Notes: generated by a model not told the origin, from the sequence alone. A stretch of 49,023 nucleotides of DNA from an uncultured Clostridia bacterium (GCA_947166515.1 CAMVEM010000003.1:1-49023); one strand, 5' to 3'. Numbered from the stretch's first letter, positions 34,058 to 42,135 are shown. Made by a program: numbers and translations.

Positions 34058-34131
34058 GCGGGTGTAGTTCAATGGTAGAATGTCAGCCTTCCAAGCTGAA
34101 CACGTGGGTTCGATTCCCATCACCCGCTCCA
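34058..34131 (+). tRNA. tRNA-Gly (anticodon TCC)
   Basis: A complete cloverleaf: acceptor GCGGGTG/CACCCGC, D arm with TTCAATGGTAGAA, anticodon stem TCAGC/GCTGA with loop CTTCCAA, and T arm TGGGTTCGATTCCCA. CCA is encoded in the gene. Confidence 0.97.
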
Positions 34132-34167
34132 TATTTCATCGGGCTGCTGCCCGTTATATTTATCTAT

Positions 34168-34244
<77 letters not shown>

Positions 34245-34258
34245 CCGGCGACGGCCGG
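34245..34258 (+). promoter_or_regulatory. Trailer hairpin directly after tRNA-Arg CCA
   Basis: CCGGC-GACG-GCCGG abuts the CCA. The minus-strand tRNA-Thr is followed in the same way by GTGGC-GACG-GCCAC. It may guide 3' processing; see the findings. Confidence 0.5.
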
Positions 34259-34351
34259 AGCGACTCCCGTCTCGGGTTTTCCGGGGCGGGGTATTTTTCT
34301 GCCTCGCAGTCCGGAGAATGTACTTTTGGTAACGTAATCACAGCGGCGAAC

Positions 34352-34392
34352 AGAGCCTCTGCAGGGTATATCTCTGCGGAGGCTCTTTTACT
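34352..34392 (+). terminator. Terminator of the tRNA operon
   Basis: AGAGCCTC (34352-34359) pairs with GAGGCTCT (34379-34386), extended by TGCAG/CTGCG, and TTTTACTT follows. About 100 bp of GC-rich trailer separates it from tRNA-Arg. Confidence 0.75.
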
Positions 34393-34437
34393 TCAAAGAA
34401 AACATCTGCTTGAACAGACTTATTATCCCTAAATGGA

Positions 34438-34466
34438 TTGATTTTATAACCAAAATATTGTATAAT
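34438..34466 (+). promoter_or_regulatory. Sigma-A promoter of the zinc-ribbon membrane protein
   Basis: TTGATT (34438-34443) and TATAAT (34461-34466) are 17 bp apart, about 40 bp before the ATG. Confidence 0.75.
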
Positions 34467-34507
34467 GTATTCAGAAGTATTTATGCCCGATCTGAAAGGA
34501 GAAAGTT

Positions 34508-35218
34508 ATGGCGTTCATTTGTCCGAACTGCGGCGCGGTGCTCGGAAGCAGCACGGGAAACTGCCCGAACTGTGGAGCATCTCTCGTCGCTAACAATTAT
34601 TATACCCAGCCGAACTATGTAAACGAAGCGCCTGTGCAGCTCACAAAACCGATCCCGCCGGGTGTATCTATGAACCGGAACGGCGAGTATCAATGGACCG
34701 GAGAGTGCTCTGCATGGAAATGCACCGCTTTTTTTCGTATAATACATATCGTCTGCGCCGTTTTTGCTGTACTGCTTTGTGTTCTGATAGGAGCGATAGA
34801 AGGTTTTGAATCGGTCGGAACGGTAGTTCTGTACTGGGCAATAGCTCTCGCTATACTCGGCGTCATAGATTTTTTCATATGTTTTATATGGGTAGCAAGG
34901 AGAGCGTTCAGGTATAAGGCTTTATATACGATCGGAGTCGATAGGATATACTCGTCCGAGATCGAATCAGAGGGAAAAAATGCCGGTATGGTATTGCTCC
35001 AGCTGGCAGCCGATCTTGCTGCGCGCGGTGAGTCGGAGATAGGATACAGCATAAGTGTTGATTACGGAAAGATCAGGGAGATCGTTCCGGACAGCAGCAG
35101 GACTATGATAAGGATAAAAGCCGGAGCTCCGGGCAAATTCGTGATAACCACACCTGAGCAGTTCGATTTTGTTGTTCAGAAGATACAGGAAAAACTGATG
35201 TTTGCAAAAAGAGCATGA
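34508..35218 (+). CDS. Zinc-ribbon membrane protein with C-terminal PH-like region
   Basis: A 236-residue protein. The N-terminus is a zinc ribbon: CPNCG at residues 5-9 and CPNCG again at about 19-23. A proline-containing linker and an amphipathic part follow, then two membrane segments (about 76-97 and 102-124). The C-terminal part (about 130-236), cytoplasmic, alternates short strands and ends in a helix (PEQFDFVVQKIQEKL), a shape seen in bacterial PH-like domains. I recognise no named family. GGAG stands before the ATG; the gene has its own promoter and terminator. Confidence 0.82.
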   Translation: MAFICPNCGAVLGSSTGNCPNCGASLVANNYYTQPNYVNEAPVQLTKPIPPGVSMNRNGEYQWTGECSAWKCTAFFRIIHIVCAVFAVLLCVLIGAIEGFESVGTVVLYWAIALAILGVIDFFICFIWVARRAFRYKALYTIGVDRIYSSEIESEGKNAGMVLLQLAADLAARGESEIGYSISVDYGKIREIVPDSSRTMIRIKAGAPGKFVITTPEQFDFVVQKIQEKLMFAKRA

Positions 35219-35224
35219 ATGAAC

Positions 35225-35262
35225 CGTGCCTTTCCCGCGATAAGGGAGGGGCACGATTTTTA
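35225..35262 (+). terminator. Terminator of the zinc-ribbon gene
   Basis: CGTGCC (35225-35230) pairs with GGCACG (35250-35255), with an inner TCCC/GGGA stem, followed by ATTTTTATT. Confidence 0.8.
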
Positions 35263-35318
35263 TTGATCTTTTGCGATAATACTATTTTGTTTCAGAATAC
35301 AGACAAGATTATTTTCAG

Positions 35319-35339
35319 CTCTCCCCCCTAAGGGGAGAG
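35319..35339. repeat. Short GC-rich palindrome of the dispersed family
   Basis: CTCTCCCC (35319-35326) and GGGGAGAG (35332-35339) form an 8-bp stem. It matches the CTCCCC-TTTA-GGGGAG unit seen at 24883 and 39409. Confidence 0.5.
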
Positions 35340-35376
35340 AAATAAATCTATATAGATATAAAATTAGCATAAGCTA

Positions 35377-35405
35377 TTGACAAAATGATTTTTATGGTGT
35401 ATAAT
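35377..35405 (+). promoter_or_regulatory. Consensus sigma-A promoter of the TetR operon
   Basis: TTGACA (35377-35382) and TATAAT (35400-35405) are 17 bp apart, a perfect consensus. Confidence 0.88.
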
Positions 35406-35410
35406 CAAGA

Positions 35411-35430
35411 TAATTAAACGCGTTTAATTA
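35411..35430. promoter_or_regulatory. TetR-type operator
   Basis: TAATTAAACGCGTTTAATTA is a perfect 20-bp palindrome lying right after the -10 element and before the regulator gene. The position and symmetry suit autorepression by the TetR-family protein encoded next to it. Confidence 0.75.
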
Positions 35431-35447
35431 ATGGAGATATAAAAATT

Positions 35448-36023
35448 ATGAAGCGTGATCTTGAAAAAACCAGAGCGGCACTGATAGAAGCTGCCGAAAA
35501 GCTTATGAGTGCGTGTGACGATCCCGATGAAGTCACCGCCCGTGCGATAACGCGCGAAGCAGGCGTTAATCTTGCAATGATAAACTACTGCTTCGGTTCG
35601 AGGGAAGAGCTGCTGTTTGAGGTGTTTTCTGAAATACATCGGAATGCGCTCGTGATATATCCCGGCTTCGTCGATATACTGAACAGCAGTCTTCCACCTA
35701 AGGGAAAGCTTGTAGAAGCACACTTCCATACGATGAAGCTGATGCTTGATAATTTCAAATACTGCAAGGCTCTGACGAAATATATCCTCATTACGCGTAA
35801 GATCGGCGGCGACCGCATGAGCCTTCAGTTTATACAGCAGCATTTCGGCGGCAGAAAGACAGAAGGTGAATGCCGGCTTATCGCGTTTGAGCTTTCGGGT
35901 CTGCACGAGCTCGCAGTGCTGCGGTATGAGGAGATAAAGACTCTCTGTGGCATTGATCTTATGAATGACGACGAGCTCAGAGAATACGTTTGCGGCAATA
36001 TCGAAAGAATGTTAGGAGATTGA
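35448..36023 (+). CDS. TetR/AcrR-family transcriptional regulator
   Basis: A 191-residue regulator. The N-terminal DNA-binding helix-turn-helix (about 8-55) is clear: TRAALIEAAEKLM, then ARAITREAGVNLAMINYCFGSREELLFEVF. The helical C-terminal part, which would bind the inducer, is not conserved enough to say more. A 20-bp palindrome just upstream, after the -10, is the likely operator, implying self-repression and control of the two downstream genes. The next gene starts 3 nt after the stop. Confidence 0.9.
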   Translation: MKRDLEKTRAALIEAAEKLMSACDDPDEVTARAITREAGVNLAMINYCFGSREELLFEVFSEIHRNALVIYPGFVDILNSSLPPKGKLVEAHFHTMKLMLDNFKYCKALTKYILITRKIGGDRMSLQFIQQHFGGRKTEGECRLIAFELSGLHELAVLRYEEIKTLCGIDLMNDDELREYVCGNIERMLGD

Positions 36024-36025
36024 GT

Positions 36026-38350
36026 ATGTTTATCACGGAACTCAGAAAAGCGGCAGGAACCGGGGCCGATATAGGCGGAAAGGCCGAGAGCCTCGGAAGA
36101 ATGCTCCGAATGGGACTTCCTGTCCCGTCGGGATATGTCATTTCTGTGGAAGCTTTTGCGGACGGCAGACTAAAAAGCGATGCCGCGGCGGAGCTTACAC
36201 AGCTTGTAAAAAAGCTGTCTGCGGGACATCATACATACGCGGTGAGATCGTCGGCTGTCGGCGAGGACGGAGCCGAGAATTCCTTTGCCGGCGCTTACGA
36301 GACTGTTCTTGACGTAAAGCCCGCGGATATCGAAAAAGCAGTTCTTACCGTTGCATCGTCCGCGCAGAATGAAAGAGTCGGCGTTTATGCAAAAGAACGC
36401 GGAACGCAGGCCGGCGGAACTGCCGTGGTGATACAGCGGTATGTTGCGCCGGAATATGCGGGCGTGCTTTTCACGGTCGATCCCATAAGCGGCAGCAGAG
36501 GGAAAATGGCCGGAAGTTTTGTCAGAGGCGCAGGCGAGAAGCTTGTCTCCGGCGAGGGCATGGACGGAGAGTTTGTGATAGATGCCGTCAGATATTCCTG
36601 CAGCGGCAGCGATGACATCGTACCTTACGCCAAAAAGCTTTTCAGATATGCCGGAAAGCTTGCCTCGGACGGGATCCCGAAGGATATAGAATGGGCTGTT
36701 TCCGGCGGTCGTGTATATATTTTGCAGTCAAGACCGATCACCACGCTTTTCCGGAACAACTATGATGAGTTTGATATAAACGAATCTCTCTGCGGAGAAC
36801 TCCTGCTGTCGAAAACAAACGTCGGTGAGATATTCCTGCGCCCCGTATCACCGGTGACGTTCGGAATGGTTAACATGATCTCCTCGGTAATAGGAATACC
36901 GCTTATCGCGAACGTGTGCGGTCAGCTTTATCTCAATATCAGCGGATTATGCTCTGTGATAATGTCTTTCGGAGTAAAGAAGGAAAAGGCGTTCGGTATC
37001 ATAAGAGAGCTTGCGGGCGGCATACCCGACACTGAGATACCGGTTTATCGCTATGACAAAAAGATACTGCGAAAAGCGATAGGCAATATCATCAAAGGCT
37101 CATTCGGGAAAAAGCCGAAAAAATATAAACCCAAAAATCTCAAAGGCCGTTTCACCGGAATAAGTCTTGAGATCATCGATATGATAAGAAAAGCGGAAAG
37201 CAGGGAAGAGCTTCTCGGCGTCTGGAACAATGAATGTGAGCTGTTTATGAGCGGTTCGCTGTCTGCGATAATGGCGGGACTTGATGTGAGATCGCTCTTC
37301 AAAACGAGAGAAAAGCTCGAAAAGATATGCGGCACGGAGCTTGCGGACAGGCTGATGTCGGACTGCTCGGACAGCGGCAATATCGAGAGCTTAGGCCCTT
37401 TGCTCGGAATTGCCGACGTTATCGCGGGGAAAATGACGCGTGAGGAATATACCGTGAAATACGGCCATCGCGACGCGGACGAAATGGAGCTTTGCCTACC
37501 GTTTCCTTACGAGGACAGAAACTTTCCCGATAACGTGATAGAGGATTATAAGAGATCGGGAGTGGACGCTTACGCTATGAAAGCCGCGCAGGAAAAACGC
37601 CGTGAAGCTGCGGTGAATGAATTTGCGGAAAAATACCCGTCGCAGCGTTCAAAGCTTGACCGTATGCTGAAAAAGTACTCCGCAGCGGTCTCGGGCAGAG
37701 AGGTCATACGAAGCGATGCGCTCAGGCTGTTCTGTGTGATACGCGAATATCTTCTCAGAGCGGGCGCGCTCACAGGGCTCGGGGATGATATTTTCATGCT
37801 GTATATCGACGAGGTGAAGGCTCTGCTTTCGGGCGACGAAAAGTGTATAGGAAAAATACCCGCAAGGCGTGAAAACTATGAAAAGCAGATGGCGATGCCT
37901 AATTTCCCGAGCATGATATGCGGAAGATTTACTCTTGACGAATGGCAGGCAGCAGGAAGTCCCGGCGGATATTACCGCTTCGGCGAGACCGCAGCGCAGA
38001 CAGATGAGAATGTGATAAACGGCGTTGCGGGCTCGGCAGGTCAGTGTGAGGGCATTGCGAGAGTGCTTAAAAATATCGATGATGTTGATACTATCGAACA
38101 GGGAGATATCCTTGTTGTGCCGGCTGCGAATATCGGCTGGGTAAGGGTGTTCCCTAAAATCTCCGCGCTCGTTACAGATGTGGGAGCTCCGCTCTCGCAC
38201 GCTGTCATAGTTGCGCGAGAGCTTGGCATTCCCGCGGCTGTGAGCTGCCAGAGCGCTTCTTCACAGATAAAGACAGGCGACAGAATACGCGTTGACGGTA
38301 CTCTCGGAAAGGTATATCTCATAGATAATGAGGCTGACAATGGAACGTGA
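36026..38350 (+). CDS. PEP-synthase/PPDK-family phosphotransferase, rifampin-phosphotransferase-like layout
   Basis: A 774-residue protein with an ATP-grasp N-terminal domain (about 8-250: GGKAESLGRML, VRSSAVGEDG, SFAGAYET, QRYVAPEYAGVLFT, IEWAV..YILQSRPI), a variable helical middle (about 260-680), and a C-terminal PEP-utiliser swivel domain with catalytic His725 in TDVGAPLSHAVIVARELGIP. It lacks the PEP/pyruvate barrel of true PEP synthase. The same ATP-grasp - middle - His order is found in rifampin phosphotransferase, which moves the ATP beta-phosphate onto a substrate held by the middle domain. The substrate here is unknown. The ATG at 36026 has GGAG 8 nt upstream. It is between TetR and PAP2 in one operon. 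Confidence 0.85.
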   Translation: MFITELRKAAGTGADIGGKAESLGRMLRMGLPVPSGYVISVEAFADGRLKSDAAAELTQLVKKLSAGHHTYAVRSSAVGEDGAENSFAGAYETVLDVKPADIEKAVLTVASSAQNERVGVYAKERGTQAGGTAVVIQRYVAPEYAGVLFTVDPISGSRGKMAGSFVRGAGEKLVSGEGMDGEFVIDAVRYSCSGSDDIVPYAKKLFRYAGKLASDGIPKDIEWAVSGGRVYILQSRPITTLFRNNYDEFDINESLCGELLLSKTNVGEIFLRPVSPVTFGMVNMISSVIGIPLIANVCGQLYLNISGLCSVIMSFGVKKEKAFGIIRELAGGIPDTEIPVYRYDKKILRKAIGNIIKGSFGKKPKKYKPKNLKGRFTGISLEIIDMIRKAESREELLGVWNNECELFMSGSLSAIMAGLDVRSLFKTREKLEKICGTELADRLMSDCSDSGNIESLGPLLGIADVIAGKMTREEYTVKYGHRDADEMELCLPFPYEDRNFPDNVIEDYKRSGVDAYAMKAAQEKRREAAVNEFAEKYPSQRSKLDRMLKKYSAAVSGREVIRSDALRLFCVIREYLLRAGALTGLGDDIFMLYIDEVKALLSGDEKCIGKIPARRENYEKQMAMPNFPSMICGRFTLDEWQAAGSPGGYYRFGETAAQTDENVINGVAGSAGQCEGIARVLKNIDDVDTIEQGDILVVPAANIGWVRVFPKISALVTDVGAPLSHAVIVARELGIPAAVSCQSASSQIKTGDRIRVDGTLGKVYLIDNEADNGT

Positions 38351-39260
38351 AAAAAAACATGAAAGAATAATGCTTATCGCGGGGATAGCGCTTGCGCTTG
38401 TGTCTGCTGCGGGGGTTGCCGCGGGAACGGCGCTCGACATGGATTTGGCGCGGGCGGTATATTCCCCGGACAGCGTTTTCTGGAGAATATTTACAATTGC
38501 CGGAATGTATCCGTTCATGGCTCTCTGGGTGCTGTATATGGGTGTTATATGCCGTCAGGTAAGGAACTCGCGGCTTTCAGAAGGCCAAAAGACCGTATGG
38601 ACTGCCGTGTGCGGATATCTCGGGCTTTCGACGAGTGTGGTATGCTCGTGGGCAATGTTCGCGGTAGATACTATCGGCGGCGTACTGCCTGAGACGATAA
38701 ACAATCTGCCGGTGATCGCCGCGGGAGCTCTTGTAGGCGTATATCCGCTGTTCTTTGTAGGGCTTTTCACATCAAAGAAAGAGTACGATGCAAGGCTTCT
38801 GAAACGGCTCATTGTACTATGCGTGATAATGCTTGCGGCGCTTATGATGCTTGAGCTGATAAAGCTTCTGTTCTGCCGGCCGCGGTACAGGCTTCTGATA
38901 CAGGAGATCGCCGGGATCGAATTTCAGACCTGGTATCTGCCGTTTTCGGGTTCGGCAGATCTTATAACCGGGTTCGGGCTGGACTGGAACGATTTCCGCT
39001 CTTTTCCGAGCGGTCATGTTCTGCAGTGCATGGCACTGATATTTGCGCTTCCGCCGCTTGCGGAGATATACAGATGTCTGAAAGGCAGACAGATATTGCT
39101 GTTCGCCGCGGGAGCAGTTTTTGCGGTGCTTGTTGGGATATCAAGAATGGTCATGGGCGCGCATTTTCTGAGCGATGTTTCCGCCGGAGCTCTGCTTGCT
39201 CTGATATTCGGCCTGGTCGAGCTTTGTATCCTGAAAACGGAGCGGCTGAAGCAGACATAA
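38340..39260 (+). CDS. PAP2-family membrane phosphatase
   Basis: A 306-residue membrane protein with six or so helices and the full phosphatase signature: KLLFCRPR (KxxxxxxRP), SFPSGH and SRMVMGAHFLSD (SRxxxxxHxxxD). The family removes phosphate from lipid phosphates such as undecaprenyl pyrophosphate or phosphatidate. The start at 38340 is preferred over an in-frame ATG at 38328: GAGG lies 6 nt before it. It overlaps the end of the phosphotransferase gene by 11 bp, so the two are coupled. Confidence 0.92.
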   Translation: MEREKKHERIMLIAGIALALVSAAGVAAGTALDMDLARAVYSPDSVFWRIFTIAGMYPFMALWVLYMGVICRQVRNSRLSEGQKTVWTAVCGYLGLSTSVVCSWAMFAVDTIGGVLPETINNLPVIAAGALVGVYPLFFVGLFTSKKEYDARLLKRLIVLCVIMLAALMMLELIKLLFCRPRYRLLIQEIAGIEFQTWYLPFSGSADLITGFGLDWNDFRSFPSGHVLQCMALIFALPPLAEIYRCLKGRQILLFAAGAVFAVLVGISRMVMGAHFLSDVSAGALLALIFGLVELCILKTERLKQT

Positions 39261-39281
39261 TAGGTTCGATAAAAAATAAAG

Positions 39282-39320
39282 AGGCATCCTGAGTGCTTAC
39301 GCACATGGGATGCCTTATTG
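39282..39320 (+). terminator. Terminator of the TetR-phosphotransferase-PAP2 operon
   Basis: AGGCATCC (39282-39289) pairs with GGATGCCT (39308-39315), with inner GTGC-TTAC-GCAC, followed by TATTG. Confidence 0.7.
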
Positions 39321-39365
39321 CGTCAGAATTGTTTTTGAAAACATATTATTGTGAAGCTGAAAAAA

Positions 39366-39440
39366 AGAGGGCGAGGGGGCTTTGCCCCCTCAGAAAAAGA
39401 AAATCTCCTCCCTTTGGGAGGAGGCAGGGGGTGGGCAAAA
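39366..39440. repeat. GC-rich double hairpin of the dispersed family
   Basis: GAGGGGGC-TTT-GCCCCCTC is followed by CTCCTCCC-TTTG-GGAGGAG and GCAGGGGGTGGGC. The same order of units, and a closely similar tail, occur at 24883-24920. Confidence 0.55.
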
Positions 39441-39462
39441 AACAGTTTTATTGATAAACAAC

Positions 39463-39500
39463 GACATCATGCGTGCTTGTGCGCATGATGTCTTGTTTTG
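39463..39500. terminator. Terminator at the end of the partner-switching operon
   Basis: GACATCATGCG (39463-39473) pairs with CGCATGATGTC (39482-39492). TTGTTTTG follows on plus; GTTGTTTATC follows on minus. It is suited to end the minus-strand rsb-like operon. Confidence 0.7.
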
Positions 39501-39525
39501 GGTGTTATACGACACGAATAATTGC

Positions 39526-39822
39526 TCAGACAATGTTCAGCAGTCTTACAAATCCTGTGACCTTGAAGATATCCATAACGTCTTCGTTCACGTTTCTGAT
39601 AGTCATAGTTCCCTGAGCCTTCATCAACTTCTGCATCTGCAGCAGTACGCGCAGACCTGCTGACGAGATGTATTCGAGCTGTTCAAGATCAAAAGTGAGG
39701 TCGGTGACGCCCTCTACCTCTTTCAGCAGTTTTTCTTCGATCTCAGCTATATTCATAGAATCGACTTCACCGATCAGTCTGACAGTCATTGCCTTGCCGT
39801 CGTTTATTTTCTCAAATTCCAT
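39526..39822 (-). CDS. STAS-domain anti-sigma factor antagonist (RsbV-like)
   Basis: A 98-residue single STAS domain. LTFDLEQLEYISSAGLRVLL contains the Ser pair where the partner kinase phosphorylates this family. It is clearly a paralogue of the STAS protein at 2812. It is third in the operon phosphatase - kinase - antagonist, 21 bp after the kinase gene, the classic partner-switching set. The dephosphorylated form would bind the RsbW-like kinase. Confidence 0.93.
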   Translation of the reverse strand: MEFEKINDGKAMTVRLIGEVDSMNIAEIEEKLLKEVEGVTDLTFDLEQLEYISSAGLRVLLQMQKLMKAQGTMTIRNVNEDVMDIFKVTGFVRLLNIV

Positions 39823-39843
39823 TATTCAACTCTCCTTCTCTTA

Positions 39844-40281
39844 TCAGTTAGTCTGCACATCAATGATTTTTTCCATAGTGAATATGTTCTGGCCGTCAGT
39901 GTACTCATATCTGACGTCGTCCATAGTTTCTTTTACAAGGAAGATCCCGAGACCGCCTATCGGTGTATCGTCAAGGTCAAGCCCGATATCGGGGTCTTCC
40001 TTGGCGAGCGGGTCATAGGGCTTTCCGCTGTCAATGAACGATATTATCGCACGAAGCGGGGGACTGCCTCCGGGCGAGCCTGACGAGTCGAACGTTATGC
40101 GTGCCTGTCCGACCGCGGGTGTGTAGGCATAGTTGACTATGTTTATATATATTTCCTCTACACAAAGTTTTATTTGTCTTATGACCTTTTTAGAAGCGCC
40201 GCATTCGGTAAGCGCTTCCTGCAGGAAGGTAAAAACTGCGGCTAAATTTTCACGTGTAGCATCAAGAGTTATTTCCCGCAT
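39844..40281 (-). CDS. Anti-sigma regulatory factor, RsbW-like serine kinase
   Basis: A 145-residue GHKL ATPase domain protein. The N-box reads KLCVEEIYINIVNYAY, followed by the ATP-binding motifs SFIDSGKPYDP and PIGGLGIFLVKETMD. Proteins of this type bind and inhibit a sigma factor, or another target, and phosphorylate the STAS partner. I start at the ATG at 40281, one base after the phosphatase stop, with AAAGG upstream; a GTG at 40293 lies too close to the ribosome site. No sigma factor gene is nearby, so the regulated target is not known. Confidence 0.9.
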   Translation of the reverse strand: MREITLDATRENLAAVFTFLQEALTECGASKKVIRQIKLCVEEIYINIVNYAYTPAVGQARITFDSSGSPGGSPPLRAIISFIDSGKPYDPLAKEDPDIGLDLDDTPIGGLGIFLVKETMDDVRYEYTDGQNIFTMEKIIDVQTN

Positions 40282-40282
40282 C

Positions 40283-41716
40283 TTATCGACCACCTTTCCA
40301 TACTACACTCATTATCGTAACATCGTCGAACGGGTCGTTTTCAGGCTGATATGCCTCGACCTCGTGCTTTAGATCTGTAACTATCTGTTCCGGAGTTCTA
40401 CCCTCACTGCGTTCAAGTGAATTTATGAGCCTGTCCATGCCGAAGCGTGATCCGTCCGGTGATTTTGCGTCCGTCACTCCGTCGGTATAAAGGAACAGAT
40501 TTCCGTCTTTTTCAAGCTGTAAAGTTTCTACCAGAAATTCTACGTTTTCCGCTGCTGCGAGCGGCGGGCAGTTTTCTTTTTCTATTACACTGACAGGTTT
40601 GCCTCTTGCTCCGATTATCGGATATTCATGACCGGCGTTTACATATTTGACAATGCCTGTCCTGAGATCGAGGATCCCGAGCCATACGGTTATGAATAAT
40701 TCTGCGCCGTTATTCTTGCAGAGAATATTGTTCACGTCGTACAGTATATCTGCAGGATCTCCGCCGAGCATCACCTTGTCTCGTATTATCGTTTTTGAGA
40801 CTATGCTGAACAGTGCGGCGGGCACGCCCTTTCCGGAGACATCTGCCATGACGAGCGCGATATGATCGTCGTCAACAAAGAAGAAGTCGTAGAAGTCTCC
40901 GCCGACCTCTTTTGCAGGAGTCATAGCCGCGAAAAGTTCAACACTGTCGTTTTCGGGAAAATCATTCGGCAGCATCTCGGCCTGTATCTTTGCCGCTACA
41001 CTCAGATCCGCCGCCATGTGTTCGGTCCTGTTTTCGAGATCGTTTATCTGCTTGTTCACAACGTGCAGGCTCTTCCTGTATTTCTGAGTAAACCAGACCA
41101 GTACAGCGCCCGCGACGACAAGCGACGCCGATATGACTATAACGGTGGTCATCATAAACGAGAAGACCTGTGCGTCATACCACTCTTTGCTGAAATCGAC
41201 CGCAACTATTCGCGCGACTTTCCCTTCTGAGTCGAAAACGGGACTGTATGCGCTGTAGAACCAGCCCCACGCATCCTGATAAGCGTTGAGCGAGGCTGTG
41301 GGAGTGCCTTTGCTTGCCTTATAGAGCGCTTCGGTATATGCAACGGGAGTGCCGTAATCGTCGGCGTCTTCTATTGTCGGGTCGAGTCCGAAAACGAAAT
41401 TTTTATCTCCCAGATCCTGTACAAGGTATATGTATGACATTCCCATACTGTACTGGAAGCCGGACAGCGTCTTCATAACTGACTCGTATTCGGGTGTGCC
41501 CTTATCTTCGTTAGTCACTGTATTCAGCGTATCGCCGTCGAGCATAGCTGCGGCAGTGTTGGCAATATCCAGCATCCACGAGCTTATCAGCGATTTGATC
41601 GCTCCGTCTGCCAGATTAGCCAAAACAAGACCGAGAGTCGCATTGACAAATACAAGAAATGCCCCTGCGATCACGAGATATTTAGTAGTCAGTACAAAAC
41701 CTTTTTTTGATTTCAT
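40283..41716 (-). CDS. Membrane PP2C-type phosphatase (RsbU/SpoIIE family) with Cache-like sensor
   Basis: A 477-residue protein: membrane helix (about 12-34), an extracellular sensor (about 40-188), a second helix (about 190-213), a short coiled linker, and a PP2C/SpoIIE domain (about 240-475). Metal-binding and catalytic motifs are EVGGDFYDFF, MADVSGKGVPAALF, YVNAGHEYP, LFLYTDGVTDA and DPFDDVTIM. It would dephosphorylate the STAS protein in response to an outside signal. First gene of the operon, it has a 175-nt leader. It is closely similar in its PP2C domain to the protein at 43816. Confidence 0.93.
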   Translation of the reverse strand: MKSKKGFVLTTKYLVIAGAFLVFVNATLGLVLANLADGAIKSLISSWMLDIANTAAAMLDGDTLNTVTNEDKGTPEYESVMKTLSGFQYSMGMSYIYLVQDLGDKNFVFGLDPTIEDADDYGTPVAYTEALYKASKGTPTASLNAYQDAWGWFYSAYSPVFDSEGKVARIVAVDFSKEWYDAQVFSFMMTTVIVISASLVVAGAVLVWFTQKYRKSLHVVNKQINDLENRTEHMAADLSVAAKIQAEMLPNDFPENDSVELFAAMTPAKEVGGDFYDFFFVDDDHIALVMADVSGKGVPAALFSIVSKTIIRDKVMLGGDPADILYDVNNILCKNNGAELFITVWLGILDLRTGIVKYVNAGHEYPIIGARGKPVSVIEKENCPPLAAAENVEFLVETLQLEKDGNLFLYTDGVTDAKSPDGSRFGMDRLINSLERSEGRTPEQIVTDLKHEVEAYQPENDPFDDVTIMSVVWKGGR

Positions 41717-41778
41717 ATCGGATTCCTCTTGTTCAGGCTAAACAATGCCTTTAATAACGGTATCACAGGCTGAAACGT

Positions 41779-41807
41779 TTTTCCGGTCTGTCGGTATGAC
41801 CGGAAAA
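41779..41807 (-). promoter_or_regulatory. Leader hairpin of the partner-switching operon
   Basis: TTTTCCGGTC (41779-41788) pairs perfectly with GACCGGAAAA (41798-41807), midway in the roughly 175-nt leader. Its role is not known. Confidence 0.4.
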
Positions 41808-41896
41808 CACACGGAAATACGGCCGGCGTTTATGTTAAGCGTTTATAACTGCGTTGATTCTGCATTACGCCAATAATATACAAATACACATACTAT

Positions 41897-41925
41897 ATTA
41901 TAGCAGAATTTGGGCATTTTGTCAA
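41897..41925 (-). promoter_or_regulatory. Consensus promoter of the partner-switching operon
   Basis: On the minus strand TTGACA (41920-41925) and TATAAT (41897-41902) are 17 bp apart. The stretch 41926-42090 holds only the 14-bp repeat at 41968-41981 and otherwise nothing I can name. Confidence 0.85.
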
Positions 41926-41967
41926 TGCTTTTTCTTGGATATGCTTCCGAAATTGTTATTTTTTTAC

Positions 41968-41981
41968 GAGACGGGAGTCGC
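41968..41981. repeat. 14-bp sequence shared with the tRNA-Arg trailer
   Basis: GAGACGGGAGTCGC is the reverse complement of 34260-34273, which follows tRNA-Arg. Both lie downstream of tRNA genes. Confidence 0.5.
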
Positions 41982-42089
41982 CGCTGTTTCAGACGAACAG
42001 TTTGGTTTTACTGTTGTAAGATACTGCAAAATAATTTCTAATGAATAGTGAATAATATTTAATGATTAATACTTTAGATTTTCAGGTAA

Positions 42090-42125
42090 AACAAAACCCT
42101 CCGATAAGCAGTTGCTTTCGGAGGG
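42090..42125 (-). terminator. Terminator of tRNA-Thr
   Basis: On the minus strand CCCTCCGA (42118-42125) pairs with TCGGAGGG (42097-42104), followed by TTTTGTTTT. Confidence 0.85.
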
Positions 42126-42135
42126 CTGTGTCGGC

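Noticed and set aside
33884-34132. An open frame of 82 codons on the minus strand beginning MERVMGIEPTCSAWKADILPLNYTR
   Set aside because: It is the complement of tRNA-Gly. This reading is a well-known false gene over that tRNA.
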